This document shows, piece after piece, positions 16,438 through 25,651 of a DNA stretch of 64,000 nucleotides. The notes under the pieces were generated by a model. That model was not told the origin of the DNA and did not search any database. It was given only the letters and a program-made list of their open reading frames with translations. The translations under genes and the position numbers were made by a program. The DNA lies in NCBI RefSeq assembly GCF_013035425.1, contig NZ_WQHX01000010.1:39449-103448 (forward strand). Direction: 5' to 3'. Within the stretch, counting starts at the first letter, position 1; the number at the start of each line of letters is the position of its first letter. The DNA comes from Ruegeria arenilitoris. GTDB taxonomy: Bacteria > Pseudomonadota > Alphaproteobacteria > Rhodobacterales > Rhodobacteraceae.

Positions 16438-18189
16438 TTGTCATTGGAGCGTCGCCTTACAACAGTTTTTGTCGCAGATATCGTTGGGTACTCCCGACTA
16501 GTAGAAGATGACGAGGAAGGCACTCTGGAGCGTCTACGTCAGAGCCGAGTTTCCGTCGAAGCGAGTATTGCTAGCCACCACGGTAGGGTATTCGGAAGTG
16601 CTGGGGACAGTGTTCTGGCTGAATTTAGTAGCCCGGTTGATGCCGTTCGATGTGCTGTCGAGATTCAACGGGAATGCTCCGAGCGAGACCACGGACTCGA
16701 CCGGACGGGCCAACTGGTGTTTCGGATAGGAATCAACACTGGTGATGTTGTTGTCGACGGCCAGAACCTTCTCGGCGACGGCGTTAACGTTGCCGCGCGA
16801 CTTGAGTCTCTCGCAGAGCCGGGTGGTGTACTTATAAGCAAGACAGTATTTGATTTTGTTTCTGGAAAAATAGACGTAGCACTGGTTTCGGAAGGGACAA
16901 GAAAACTCAAGAATATCGCCAAACCTGTGGAAGTCTACGTTGTGGATATCAACGGCAAGCTCGACGGTGTGGAAAAACGCACCTACTTAACCGACCCAGG
17001 AACGTATCGCTCGGCGATTGCCGTACTTCCCTTCGACAATATGAGCGCTGACCCCGAACAAGAGTACTTTTCGGATGGGCTGACAGAAGACATTATCACG
17101 GCACTGACGCAGTGGCGATCATTTCAGGTGATCGCGAGAAACTCGAGTTTCTCCTTCAAGGGCAAGAACATGGACATCAGGCAAGTCGCGTCAGAGCTTG
17201 GTGCTCGCTATATTCTGGAGGGAAGCGTAAGAAAAAGCGGTAACCGGGTGCGCATCTCTGCGCAACTGGTGGACGGCACTGATGGTCATCAAATCTGGGC
17301 GAACAAATACGATGGGGACTTAAGCGACATTTTTGAAGTTCAGGATGATCTCGTTCAACGCATTTCAGCTCTTATAGCACCGGAACTGACGAAAGCAGAA
17401 TTAGAGCGCTCTGCAAATCGCCAGACCGAAAATCTGACAGCTTGGGATTACTACCTCCGCGGGATTTCCGCAGTTCGGCAACGCACCGCGGAAGGAAATT
17501 CCATTGCAAGGGATCATTTCTCCCGCGCTATCGAGCTTCAACCAGACTACTCAGATGCCTACAGCGGCTTAGCCAGGTCTTACAGTCAGGATGTGCTGAT
17601 CGGTGCCACGGAAGATCGGTTTGCAACTGCAACAAAAGCAATGGACTCAGCTCAGAAAGCCGTTGCGTATGATGAGGCTTCAGCCACTGCTCACCATGAA
17701 CTGAGTACTGCCTATCAATGGTTAAACCGTCCTGACGATGCTCTAGCGGAAGCTCGCATATCGGTCGAACTGAATCCTAATGACGCGTATGGTCTTCACG
17801 CACTGGGAAACAAATCGGATTTGTCTGGCGATCCCGACGGGATTGGCTATATGGAGCGGGCACAGAAACTTAACCCTGCTGATGCACAGTTGCCCTCTCA
17901 GCTGTCTTTCCTAGCGCGTGCTTACGTGAACCAAGGAGACTACTCTCGTGCTATAGACAGAGCCAAGCAAGCGCTGCGTCGCAACCCTGATTTTGCTCCT
18001 GCCTTATTCATTCTTGCAATTGCATATGGTCTGGCAGGGGAAAACGAAGAGGCCAGCAGGGCTTTGAAAAAGTGCGAAGAAGCCAGCCCGGGATTTATTC
18101 GTTCGCGTGAGCATTGGGCGCCGTATGTGTCTCCTGATAGTAACAAGTTGCTGCACCAAGGGCTAAAAAATGCAAGCTTGGAAAGGTGA
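16438..18189 (+). CDS. Class III adenylate cyclase with TolB-N-like and TPR domains
   Basis: The start is TTG, either 16438 or more likely 16444, which has AAGGAA seven bases upstream. The product is about 583 residues. Residues 1-170 form the cyclase: VADIVGYSRL (first metal Asp), GRVFGSAGDSVLAEF (second Asp), and NVAARLE with the Asn/Arg pair. The base-reading position, Lys in most relatives, is Gly here. Residues about 190-310 match the TolB-N-like domain often fused to such cyclases (AVLPFDNMSADPEQEYFSDG ... LEGSVRKSGNRVR). The rest is TPR helices. The predicted protein is cytosolic, making cAMP in response to a partner bound by the TPR part. Confidence 0.88.
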   Translation: MSLERRLTTVFVADIVGYSRLVEDDEEGTLERLRQSRVSVEASIASHHGRVFGSAGDSVLAEFSSPVDAVRCAVEIQRECSERDHGLDRTGQLVFRIGINTGDVVVDGQNLLGDGVNVAARLESLAEPGGVLISKTVFDFVSGKIDVALVSEGTRKLKNIAKPVEVYVVDINGKLDGVEKRTYLTDPGTYRSAIAVLPFDNMSADPEQEYFSDGLTEDIITALTQWRSFQVIARNSSFSFKGKNMDIRQVASELGARYILEGSVRKSGNRVRISAQLVDGTDGHQIWANKYDGDLSDIFEVQDDLVQRISALIAPELTKAELERSANRQTENLTAWDYYLRGISAVRQRTAEGNSIARDHFSRAIELQPDYSDAYSGLARSYSQDVLIGATEDRFATATKAMDSAQKAVAYDEASATAHHELSTAYQWLNRPDDALAEARISVELNPNDAYGLHALGNKSDLSGDPDGIGYMERAQKLNPADAQLPSQLSFLARAYVNQGDYSRAIDRAKQALRRNPDFAPALFILAIAYGLAGENEEASRALKKCEEASPGFIRSREHWAPYVSPDSNKLLHQGLKNASLER

Positions 18190-18248
18190 TGCGCAGCGTC
18201 GCGGACACCGACTTGGCCTGATAGGAGAGGAAACGGATGAACGTCCTA

Positions 18249-18271
18249 TTTGGGCTCGATACGTTTTTCGG
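18249..18271 (-). repeat. Dispersed intergenic repeat, copy 6 (short)
   Basis: TTTGGGCTCGATACGTTTTT has only the core half of the unit. It sits 60 bases beyond the end of the cyclase/TPR gene and just outside the IS6 remnant. Confidence 0.55.
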
Positions 18272-18322
18272 TTCTGTCAGACGAATTCTACCCAGTCTCA
18301 TCTGGGACAGTTAAGCTGTCCT

Positions 18323-18562
18323 TTATGAAACGCCAAGATCGCGGTACTCCGAAAGAGCGGCGAAACGTATCAGCTTGAAGGTGTCTCTGTTAGTAAGAAA
18401 TCCCTCCTCATTGAAGTGGCTGTAGACAGAAGAGTGAACTGCGGCGAATTTCTGCAAACTTCTCATACGCCTCAACCGCTGCATCGCCCTTTCGCAATCA
18501 ACGGCGCGTCACAGATAGTGGCGCTTGCCGATGATCTTCACAAACACTCCGCCGATAGGCCA
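18323..18562 (-). mobile_element. IS6-family transposase remnant (C-terminal part, internally deleted)
   Basis: On the minus strand a frame ending with TAA at 18323 reads RAMQRLRRMRSLQKFAAVHS, then SVYSHFNEEGFLTNRDTFKL and AALSEYRDL. This is the conserved end of IS6/IS26-type transposases. Directly before it is GGVFVKIIGKRHYL, a stop (TGA where the family has Trp) and RAVD, which is the catalytic-core segment that normally lies about 80 residues earlier. The element has therefore lost an internal block, carries a nonsense codon and cannot transpose. The remaining gap 18190-18724 holds only repeat copy 6 and the start region of the next gene. Confidence 0.8.
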
Positions 18563-18724
18563 TTTCTCTTCTGATTATAACCGCAATTGCTAGAACTTTC
18601 TTCTCCGTATTCGCGAACGAAGTCACATCCTGGTAACTCGATAGTCCGGTCGCAGATTGCATCATCAACAAGAATGACCGAGAAGTTATACGGTCTTCCA
18701 CTTTGCCATGATATTGTGGCGGGG

Positions 18725-20014
18725 ATGAACACACATGCGAAAAATCTACTTTTAGAGGCGGAACTCGGCGCTGAGCGGTCAATTGGATATGTCAGATGTG
18801 CGGTCGGTTTATCAATTTCGTTCTTCTTTTTCATTGTCGTCGTTCCAACGCTCGAACAAGACAATCCGGCATTGAACCTGGCACCCTATTTTGTGTTTGT
18901 TTCAGCCGGTTACTTTGCCATCGGCTGCGTCACATTATACGTCGTTCGTTCAAACTCGTTCCGTACCTGGATGACGTGGTTGTTTACCACCATGGATATT
19001 GTGTTTTGGTGGAGCCTGCTGGTGGCAACGGTGAAGATTATAGATCTACCGTGGAGCCAGATTATCATCGTGCCACCGGTACTTTTAGCCTTCGCCATAT
19101 TGGCGCTCGTTGCGCTAAGGAATAATCCGAAGCTTCAGGTCTTTGCACTCATATTTGTCGTAATGGCGCTCATAAGCCTGTACTTCCTGGCCGCGGATCC
19201 CATTACTCCCCAGATGGACAACGCGTTGGGAACAGTGGGATTTTTCGACACGCCGTTAAACATTGTGCGACTGCTCATGGTAGCACTTACTGGTGGAATT
19301 CTGTTCTTCCTGGCGGTCCGCACAAGAGCCCTTCTGAACAGGGCGATTGAAGAAACGACCCGACGGACTAAGCTCGCGCAGTTCCTGCCAGCTCAATTGG
19401 CCGAACAGTTGTCGACCGCTGAACAAGCTGAATTGCTTAAAGGGAAGTTGCAATCCGCGGCGGTGCTATTTGTCGATGTGCGGGGCTTCACAGCAATGTC
19501 CGAAGGCCTGGCGCCCGGATCGCTTGGAGAGTTTTTGTCCACGTACAGAAAAATCGTGACAGCTCAAGTGCATGGGCACAATGGGATAATCGACAAGTTC
19601 ATTGGTGACTCTGTAATGGCTGTCTTTGGAGCCCCGGACGCGTCCGCCGACGATGCTCATAACGCGCTAAAATGCAGTATCGCCATACTCGAATCCATTG
19701 ATAGTTGGAATGCGAAACGAGGCAGAATGAGCTTAAAGAAAGTAAAAGTGGGGATTGGCATACATGCGGGCGAAGTTTTCTCTGGAGCAGTTGGAGACGA
19801 ATCCAGGTTGGAGTTTACGGTTCTTGGCGACACAGTGAACGTAGCGGCGCGGCTTGAACAGGCAACAAAGGAATTTGGCTGCCGCCTCGTTGTATCTGAA
19901 GTAGTCTTAGAGAAATCGGGGTTCGACGTAGACCGCGAAGAGGCCTGGAAGCCCCTTGGCAATTACGAAGTTCGAGGGCGAGCGGAGAAACTGGCAATCT
20001 TCGGGTGTCCTTAA
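18725..20014 (+). CDS. Membrane-anchored class III adenylate/guanylate cyclase, six transmembrane helices
   Basis: ATG at 18725 (MNTHAKNLLLEAELG) is chosen because it follows GGCGGGG and precedes the first recognisable domain; upstream in-frame starts overlap IS6 debris. The 429-residue protein has six hydrophobic segments between about residues 20 and 220, with short loops, then a linker helix and a C-terminal cyclase (about 240-425). That domain has FVDVRGFTAMSE with the first Asp, IIDKFIGDSVMAVFG with the Lys and second Asp, and VNVAARLEQATKEFG with the Asn/Arg pair. All catalytic positions are present. The likely role is inner-membrane signal reception coupled to cAMP or cGMP synthesis. 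Confidence 0.88.
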   Translation: MNTHAKNLLLEAELGAERSIGYVRCAVGLSISFFFFIVVVPTLEQDNPALNLAPYFVFVSAGYFAIGCVTLYVVRSNSFRTWMTWLFTTMDIVFWWSLLVATVKIIDLPWSQIIIVPPVLLAFAILALVALRNNPKLQVFALIFVVMALISLYFLAADPITPQMDNALGTVGFFDTPLNIVRLLMVALTGGILFFLAVRTRALLNRAIEETTRRTKLAQFLPAQLAEQLSTAEQAELLKGKLQSAAVLFVDVRGFTAMSEGLAPGSLGEFLSTYRKIVTAQVHGHNGIIDKFIGDSVMAVFGAPDASADDAHNALKCSIAILESIDSWNAKRGRMSLKKVKVGIGIHAGEVFSGAVGDESRLEFTVLGDTVNVAARLEQATKEFGCRLVVSEVVLEKSGFDVDREEAWKPLGNYEVRGRAEKLAIFGCP

Positions 20015-20064
20015 GCGTTCCCCTAGGGTATTTTAACTGTCAGTAGTATCGGAGTTCACTCGTC

Positions 20065-20814
20065 ATGGAGCTTTTTGCAGGCCAATCGGTGCTCATTACA
20101 GGCGCAAGCGGTGGGCTGGGTAAGCAACTGGCGCTTGATTTTGCGACGCAAGGAGCGAAGGTCGCGCTCAATTATGCGTCGTCTAAGGAAAAAGCTGACA
20201 AAACCGCCGCTCGTATCGTTGCCGCCGGAGGGGAAGCCCTCACATGTTGCGCCGATATTGCGCGCTCAGATGACGTTCATTCCATGGTCAATCAGGTTGT
20301 CGAGGTGTTCGGTGGCATCGACATACTTGTCAATAACGCAGGTCTAAGTATAGACACACCGTTCCTCGAAATGCGTGAGCGCGATTGGGATCGGGTCGTG
20401 GATGTCAATTTGAAAGGCCCCTTTCTCGTCTCGCAAGCTGTTGGCCGTCACATGGTCGCTGCCAAACGAGGCCGGATCGTCAACATCTCGGCCACTTCGG
20501 CAGTCGTAGCACGGTCGGGAAACGCCAACTATGCGGCCTCGAAGGCGGGGTTGAACATGCTGACGCAATCGATGGCACTGGAGTTGGGACCCTACGTCAA
20601 CGTGAACGCCGTCGCTTTGGGTTTCGTCGATAGCGAATTGGTGCGGGAGTTGTTCACGCCTGAAGAGGTTGCGCAAGCGGCCAATAGCGTGCCGCTCAAG
20701 CGGCTGACAACATACGAGGAAACATCGGCATTTGTCTTGATGCTGGCGTCGAATGCTGCCGGTTTCGTTACTGGTCAGACAATCCCTTTCGATGGTGGCA
20801 GAGTGATGCGGTAA
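20065..20814 (+). CDS. SDR family oxidoreductase (3-oxoacyl-ACP reductase-like)
   Basis: The 249-residue classical SDR has TGASGGLG (about 12-19), NNAGLS (about 90-95), SATSA with the catalytic Ser, and YAASK (about 153-157), ending TGQTIPFDGG. It closely follows the layout of FabG-type reductases that use NADP(H). The gene starts 50 bases after the membrane cyclase and may be read through from it, but no functional link is evident. The substrate is unknown. Confidence 0.87.
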   Translation: MELFAGQSVLITGASGGLGKQLALDFATQGAKVALNYASSKEKADKTAARIVAAGGEALTCCADIARSDDVHSMVNQVVEVFGGIDILVNNAGLSIDTPFLEMRERDWDRVVDVNLKGPFLVSQAVGRHMVAAKRGRIVNISATSAVVARSGNANYAASKAGLNMLTQSMALELGPYVNVNAVALGFVDSELVRELFTPEEVAQAANSVPLKRLTTYEETSAFVLMLASNAAGFVTGQTIPFDGGRVMR

Positions 20815-20881
20815 ACGGCGAGGCGCGAATGAACGACCCAGGCTCTTCGCCGGCTTTCATGCGCTCTGTAACATCGGTCGG

Positions 20882-20940
20882 TATGGGCTCGGTACGGACC
20901 TTCGCTTCAGGTAAGTCGAAGTGCCATTTTGCGGATGTAG
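20882..20940 (-). repeat. Dispersed intergenic repeat, copy 7
   Basis: GTATGGGCTCGGTACGGACC is followed by TTCGCTTCAGG and an end at CATTTTGCGGATG. It lies between the SDR gene and the next cyclase gene. The rest of that gap to 21096 is AT-rich and shows no other feature. Confidence 0.65.
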
Positions 20941-21096
20941 CAGTCATTAACTTGAGCGTTAGACTCCGTTAAACTACGCTCAAAATGTTTCTACTAATTC
21001 GGAGCATCTCAGACATGTCTGTTGAAGCCTGCGCCTTGATCTGCGCAAAATGCTTTTGCGTTAGTAATAGTTTTTCACGTCAAATACTCTCCAAAT

Positions 21097-22065
21097 ATGT
21101 TTAAAGAGTCCCCGGAACTTATGTCGGTTTCACGACGCTGGTATAAGGCAATGGTCGCCCGCAATGAAGCCGAACTCAAAAACTACCTATCTGAATCTTC
21201 TGAACTGCGCTTTGTTGGTTCAGCTGATGGAGAGCTTTGGCTCGGCCCAGCGGTTCGAGAAGCGATCGGGCGTCATTTTGAAGAAGTTCCTGATATACTG
21301 GATAGGGAAGAGCTCCTTGCTGAAGCATATGAGTCGGGAGACATCGGCTGGTCTTTGTTCGCCAACCGGTTCAGGTTTCGAGGATTACCTGATCCAGTAA
21401 CCTTTCGCACCACTCTGATTTTCGCGCTTGAACACGGACTTTGGAAGATTGTGCATCGCCACGCATCTCTTCCATCGCCAAATGAAACTTCGATTGGCCA
21501 CAAACATACCGCGATCCAAGATCTTCTTGATTCTGTCGAAGAAGGTTTCAACATTGGTCAGGCTGAGGGTTTGGCATCAATAATGTTTACTGACATCGTG
21601 AATTCTTCACCGATTGTTGAAGCAATAGGAGACCTCGCTTGGTCTAGACTGGTCGCTTCACATTTTGACAATCTAAGAAATGTCATCGAGGCCAATGGTG
21701 GAGAGTTTGTGAAGTCGTTGGGCGATGGAACTATGTCCAGTTTCGCTTCGGCACGGGCTGCATTAACCGCGGCAAAAACCATTCAAACCGAGATGCTCAA
21801 GCAGAATGCCGAACCAAAGTTAAGCCTTAGGGTAGGACTGCATACAGGCGACGTTGTGCGATCTAACGATGATTTTTTTGGGAACGTCGTAAACAAAGCG
21901 GCTCGGGTAACCGAAGCCGCGGAACAAGGGGAAATTTGCGTGTCAGACACTACTCATGCCGTAGTTGGTGCAGACTTCGATTTGTCTTTCTCTGACCCTC
22001 AACTTGTATCTTTGAAAGGGCTTGATGGCAGCCACCAAATTTGGCTTCTAAATTGGCGTGACTGA
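21097..22065 (+). CDS. Class III cyclase with N-terminal SnoaL/NTF2-like domain
   Basis: The 322-residue protein starts with a domain of about 125 residues (SRRWYKAMVARNEAELKNYL ... IFALEHGLWKIVHRHASLPSP) that resembles the SnoaL/NTF2-like cone fold, a common small-molecule pocket. Residues about 155-320 form the cyclase: IMFTDIVNSSPI (first Asp), FVKSLGDGTMSSF (Lys and second Asp) and VVNKAARVTEAAEQGE (Asn and Arg). It is soluble, with no signal or membrane segment. This is a third way of coupling a ligand pocket to a cyclase within 18 kb, after the DUF5939/SRPBCC and TPR forms. The nature of the ligand is not evident. Confidence 0.86.
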   Translation: MFKESPELMSVSRRWYKAMVARNEAELKNYLSESSELRFVGSADGELWLGPAVREAIGRHFEEVPDILDREELLAEAYESGDIGWSLFANRFRFRGLPDPVTFRTTLIFALEHGLWKIVHRHASLPSPNETSIGHKHTAIQDLLDSVEEGFNIGQAEGLASIMFTDIVNSSPIVEAIGDLAWSRLVASHFDNLRNVIEANGGEFVKSLGDGTMSSFASARAALTAAKTIQTEMLKQNAEPKLSLRVGLHTGDVVRSNDDFFGNVVNKAARVTEAAEQGEICVSDTTHAVVGADFDLSFSDPQLVSLKGLDGSHQIWLLNWRD

Positions 22066-22228
22066 GGATAATTGAAACTTCAATGTCAGAACTTGCTCCG
22101 ATGCGACAGCTCAATTTATCTCGATATATGTTTGCGGTACTGACAAAGCCGCTGTTCATTGCCAACGGGATCTGTATTCAACTGTCGAATGTCGTCATCG
22201 GTGATTTGCTCGCGGATTGGTGAAGAAC

Positions 22229-22729
22229 ATGGATGCCCGAATATTTCGCAGTGCAATGCCATCAGACGCAAAACGCTGCTTTGATGTCGAAACGACAGCC
22301 TACGATGGCGACGAAGCTGCCGCGCTTGAGACAATATCGAAGCGGATTGCCGAGTATCCTGAGGGGTTTTTAGTTCTAGAAGTTGATAAAGAAATTGCTG
22401 GCTTCATCAACAGTAGCTGCGCATATGACGTTGAAATGTCTAACGAAGATTTCAAGGAGCTCATCGGGAATGACTCGACTGCGCCCAACGTTGTAATTAT
22501 GTCGGTAGTGGTTGATCCGGCATATCAGGGTCAAGGTTTGTCTACTGCACTCATGTCTGAGTTTGTGGAGCGTATGACTAACGCAAACAAAGAAACCATC
22601 CACCTCATGTGCAAAGAGCACCACATTCCTCTCTATGAGAAGTTTGGATACAGGTACACACAGCCTTCGGCATCAGCGCATGGAGGGATTCAGTGGCATG
22701 AAATGATGATGAATTTATCGAAGGCTTAA
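22229..22729 (+). CDS. GNAT family N-acetyltransferase
   Basis: The ATG at 22229 (MDARIFRSAM) is preferred; TTG and GTG codons a few bases upstream are alternatives. The 166-residue protein has the acetyl-CoA site of the GNAT fold in VVDPAYQGQGLSTALMSEFV (about 94-113) and a final strand with YEKFGYR (about 139-145). Such enzymes acetylate an amine on a small molecule or protein. It lies 163 bases after the SnoaL-cyclase gene and may be transcribed with it. The substrate is not predictable. Confidence 0.84.
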   Translation: MDARIFRSAMPSDAKRCFDVETTAYDGDEAAALETISKRIAEYPEGFLVLEVDKEIAGFINSSCAYDVEMSNEDFKELIGNDSTAPNVVIMSVVVDPAYQGQGLSTALMSEFVERMTNANKETIHLMCKEHHIPLYEKFGYRYTQPSASAHGGIQWHEMMMNLSKA

Positions 22730-22737
22730 GCAATGGG

Positions 22738-22825
22738 TGCGGGCTCGATGCGGTCGTTGGCTACAACGCCACGCGACGCGACCATCTGAACGGCTGTTCC
22801 GCAGACAAAGCCGTCGTTGGCTGCA
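22738..22825 (-). repeat. Dispersed intergenic repeat, copy 8
   Basis: GCGGGCTCGATGCGGTCGTT begins immediately after the GNAT stop. It is followed by GGCTGTTCCGCAGACAAAGC and a further partial unit, CCGTCGTTGGCTGC. The repeat abuts the gene end so closely that it probably forms the 3' untranslated end of its message. Confidence 0.75.
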
Positions 22826-22876
22826 GGGCTTCATGCCGAGCGAATGATTCTTTCACGAAGGCTTGGAATTGGCATC

Positions 22877-23035
22877 TTAGAGTCCGTGCATACTTCGAAT
22901 GCCCCAACCTTTGATTTCCGCAAGCGCTCTTTTCCACCTGCGTTCAGCTTCCTTTGCCTGAAGCACCCTTGCAGCGCGGATTCTTTGCTCGGCGATTTGG
23001 GGCGCGTTCTTGAAGATATATTCGTCGCGTGTCAT
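22877..23035 (-). CDS. Small basic hypothetical protein
   Basis: ATG at 23035 is preceded by AGGAG at eight bases, a good ribosome site, and the frame runs 52 residues (MTRDEYIFKNAPQIAEQRIR and on). The product is rich in Ala, Arg, Lys and Glu and looks like a single amphipathic helix (EQRIRAARVLQAKEAERRWK). It is divergent from the winged-helix/TPR regulator, 150 bases away, so it may be controlled by it. I do not recognise a family. The ribosome site and composition are the only evidence that it is real. Confidence 0.5.
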   Translation of the reverse strand: MTRDEYIFKNAPQIAEQRIRAARVLQAKEAERRWKRALAEIKGWGIRSMHGL

Positions 23036-23184
23036 CTCGATTACTCCTGTCACTGCCGGGTGATCCGGCGATGTGTTAATCTTGCATGCATAGAGGTGCA
23101 GTTCTTTGGGACGTTGTCCGGGAACTCTTGTCGTTTTGTCCAGACATCTTGCCAAACCGTTCATAGCTGTGGTGAATCCAATCT

Positions 23185-24717
23185 ATGAGTACTCAGCACG
23201 CCCTTTCTTTTGCCGGTTTTCTGCTAGATCCAATTCGGGGGGAACTTAATAAGGATGGCGTCCCAATCCCTTTAGAGCCAAAGGTATTGGATTTGATTGT
23301 CTGGCTGGCGACGCATCCCGGACAACTTGTGTCGCGCGAAGACCTTATCGAAAATGTTTGGAATGGGCGGATCGTTTCGGATTCTGCCATCTCAAGCGCC
23401 ATCAATGCGGCAAGAGTGGCTCTCGGCGACAGCGGCAGCAAGCAACGCCTGATAAAAACAGTTCCACGTAGGGGTTTTCGTTTCCAAGGTGCGGTGGAAA
23501 TTTCACAGGCTTTAATTTCGGGCGTCACAATAGACAGGCCATCTTTGGCAGTTCTGCCGTTTGAAAATCTTTCGGGCGATCCCGAGCAAAGCTACTTCTC
23601 AGATGGGATCACCGACGACATTATCACCGAACTATCAAGATATGATGAGCTTTTCGTAATTGCTCGTCATTCAAGTTTCACTTTTCGCGGTGCATCGGAG
23701 AGACCCGACGAGATTGCTCGTGCTTTGGGTGTTCAGTACATCGCCGAGGGATCAGTTCGGCGCGCCGGTGGGCGGATACGGGTCACGGCCCGGCTGATCG
23801 ATCCGCTGGGCGGCAATGACCTGTGGTCAGAGAGGTACGACCGTGACATTAAAGATCTCTTTGAGGTGCAAGACGAAATAAGTGCCGTTATTGCCAACAC
23901 ATTGGTGGGAGCCATCACACGACAGCACCACAGTCGCGCGAAAAGTAAAGGCGAGAATTCCGTAAACGCCTACGATCACTTCTTACGTGCAGTAGAGTTG
24001 AACTATCGTATGGAGCCATCCAAGGCTCAAACGGCGCGGGCCGAGGCGCAGAAGGCCCTCAAGTTAGATCCGGGATTTGCTAGGGCGCATGCGCTTGTGG
24101 CTTGGACACACATATCAGAGGCATCAAACGCCTGGGCGGATGATACTAGAACGGCGTTGGACCTTGCTAAAGAAGCGGCCCTGGCTGGCGTGTCAGCAGA
24201 TCATCGAGAACCATTCGCACATGCTGTCCTTGGCTGGGTTTACATGTGGAGCGACAAAGCATTTGACCGCGGCCTCGAGGAGCAACGCCGTGCAGTTGAG
24301 ACCAATCCGGGCAACGCACAGTTCCGCAGCATGCTGGCCTTCTCCATGACTTATGCAGGGCGTTCGGCGGAAGCACTTGTGGCACTAGATGAAGCCATGC
24401 GATTGAATCCATACTACCCGGAACTTTTCCATGTGTTCTATGGGAGAGCGCTCTTCAATTTGCACAGATACGAAGAAGCCATGCCAAGATTAGAACGTAT
24501 TCGAACATCCCAACCCTACCACGCGAACGCTCTGGCCCACGTGGCAGCATGTTATGCTGCATTAGGGCGAAAGAGCGATGCACGTGCCACAATCGACGAG
24601 GTTAAACGCGCCAGTTCTGGCTATAACCTGACCCATGTTCGGGATTTTGTGGCCTATGCTGTTCCGGAAGAGAAGGCGCATTACTTGGAGCATCTGGTCC
24701 TAGCGGGTCTCGACTAA
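23185..24717 (+). CDS. Winged-helix (OmpR/PhoB-type) regulator with TolB-N-like and TPR domains
   Basis: The 510-residue protein begins with a Trans_reg_C-type winged helix (about 5-100; LEPKVLDLIVWLATHPGQLV, SREDLIENVWNGRIVSDSAI and VPRRGFRF are the family's usual blocks). It has no receiver domain and no membrane helix, so it is a CadC-like soluble regulator. Residues about 115-240 (AVLPFENLSGDPEQSYFSDG ... AEGSVRRAGGRIRV) and the TPR half (about 260-500) are homologous to the same parts of the cyclase/TPR proteins in this window. DNA binding therefore replaces the cyclase in front of the same sensor half. Likely targets include the divergent small gene or neighbouring genes (inference). 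Confidence 0.87.
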   Translation: MSTQHALSFAGFLLDPIRGELNKDGVPIPLEPKVLDLIVWLATHPGQLVSREDLIENVWNGRIVSDSAISSAINAARVALGDSGSKQRLIKTVPRRGFRFQGAVEISQALISGVTIDRPSLAVLPFENLSGDPEQSYFSDGITDDIITELSRYDELFVIARHSSFTFRGASERPDEIARALGVQYIAEGSVRRAGGRIRVTARLIDPLGGNDLWSERYDRDIKDLFEVQDEISAVIANTLVGAITRQHHSRAKSKGENSVNAYDHFLRAVELNYRMEPSKAQTARAEAQKALKLDPGFARAHALVAWTHISEASNAWADDTRTALDLAKEAALAGVSADHREPFAHAVLGWVYMWSDKAFDRGLEEQRRAVETNPGNAQFRSMLAFSMTYAGRSAEALVALDEAMRLNPYYPELFHVFYGRALFNLHRYEEAMPRLERIRTSQPYHANALAHVAACYAALGRKSDARATIDEVKRASSGYNLTHVRDFVAYAVPEEKAHYLEHLVLAGLD

Positions 24718-24757
24718 TTGCCACGTTCAACCTCTGTCAAAATGCCATTATAGGTCG

Positions 24758-24782
24758 GCGGCTTTGGGCTCGATGCGGCCAT
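24758..24782 (-). repeat. Dispersed intergenic repeat, copy 9 (last one in GGGCTC orientation)
   Basis: CGGCTTTGGGCTCGATGCGG is a clean core half. It is the rightmost copy in this orientation; the next recognisable copies, from 28.07 kb on, are all inverted relative to it. Confidence 0.75.
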
Positions 24783-24829
24783 ACTCCTGCGGTTTCTACT
24801 CAGACTGTTCTTCTAGGGTCCGAGGCTAA

Positions 24830-25591
24830 AGTCGACGGAGAGACTACTTTGTCTCCCAATCCACCAGCTACGTTAACTGGTTTATTGCGCGAGGTTTCTT
24901 GGTCGACGGCAAGACTGATGCCGCAGTAGACGTATTCCAGAACGGGCTCAAAATCTATCCGCTTAGCCAAAAGGATAATCCTCCGAAGGTTGAGATTATC
25001 GATGGATCGGGCGTTTCATATAATACTATCCACGCGAACACCTACAAATTCTACGAAGAAATAAATGCGGTTATTCAACGCGAACCTATTTCCATGCTTG
25101 ATCCCGAACTCAGGGGTCTGGCGGCTTCAATCGGTATTGAGAAAGGCAAAGCATTTGCTCCAAACAACAGGATGGAAGCTATTCTCAAGGATGCTGTCGC
25201 TGTAGGCAATGGAACCGCCCGGGCGATCTGGTTGCATAATCGCAATGAGGATGCCGTGCTCTACGAGGACAGAGCCTGGCAAACTGCGTTTGTTGGTGGA
25301 AATTACAAGTGGTTGAGTGGGGAAAACGGTGAAGGCGGAAGAAATCTAGATGCACGAACTCTGTTTCTTTACATGGCGACAGTAAGTACCCCCGCAATGG
25401 TTCTGAAAATCCCAGGCGTTGGTTCGCAATATGCAGCGGCGTATTCAGACTCCGACGGCAATGTTCTTCATGGCGACAAGACGTACAAATTGAATATACC
25501 ATCCAACGTGCCAGCAAAGAACTTCTGGTCTGTGGTTGTTTACGACCCTCAAACCAGTCATCTGACCAAATCTGTCGGATGTCAGCGTTGA
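24830..25591 (+). pseudogene. DUF1254/DUF1214 family protein, remnant truncated at both ends
   Basis: The open frame encodes DYFVSQSTSYVNWFIARGFL, VDGK and later NWSxxNxGEGGRNLDARTLF-like and FWSVVVYDPQT blocks, which match the middle of DUF1254-DUF1214 proteins (normally about 450-500 residues, usually exported). The homology begins without a start codon or signal peptide, directly after a stop at 24827. It breaks off soon after YDPQTSHLTKS. A second frame there reads PNLSDVSVEAKAADAAEKN to a stop at about 25622 and may be the true C-terminus after an internal deletion. The gene is therefore broken. Confidence 0.7.
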
Positions 25592-25651
25592 GGCCAAAGC
25601 GGCCGATGCCGCTGAAAAAAACTAAGCACCGACCGAGTGTATTGGGTGCAC

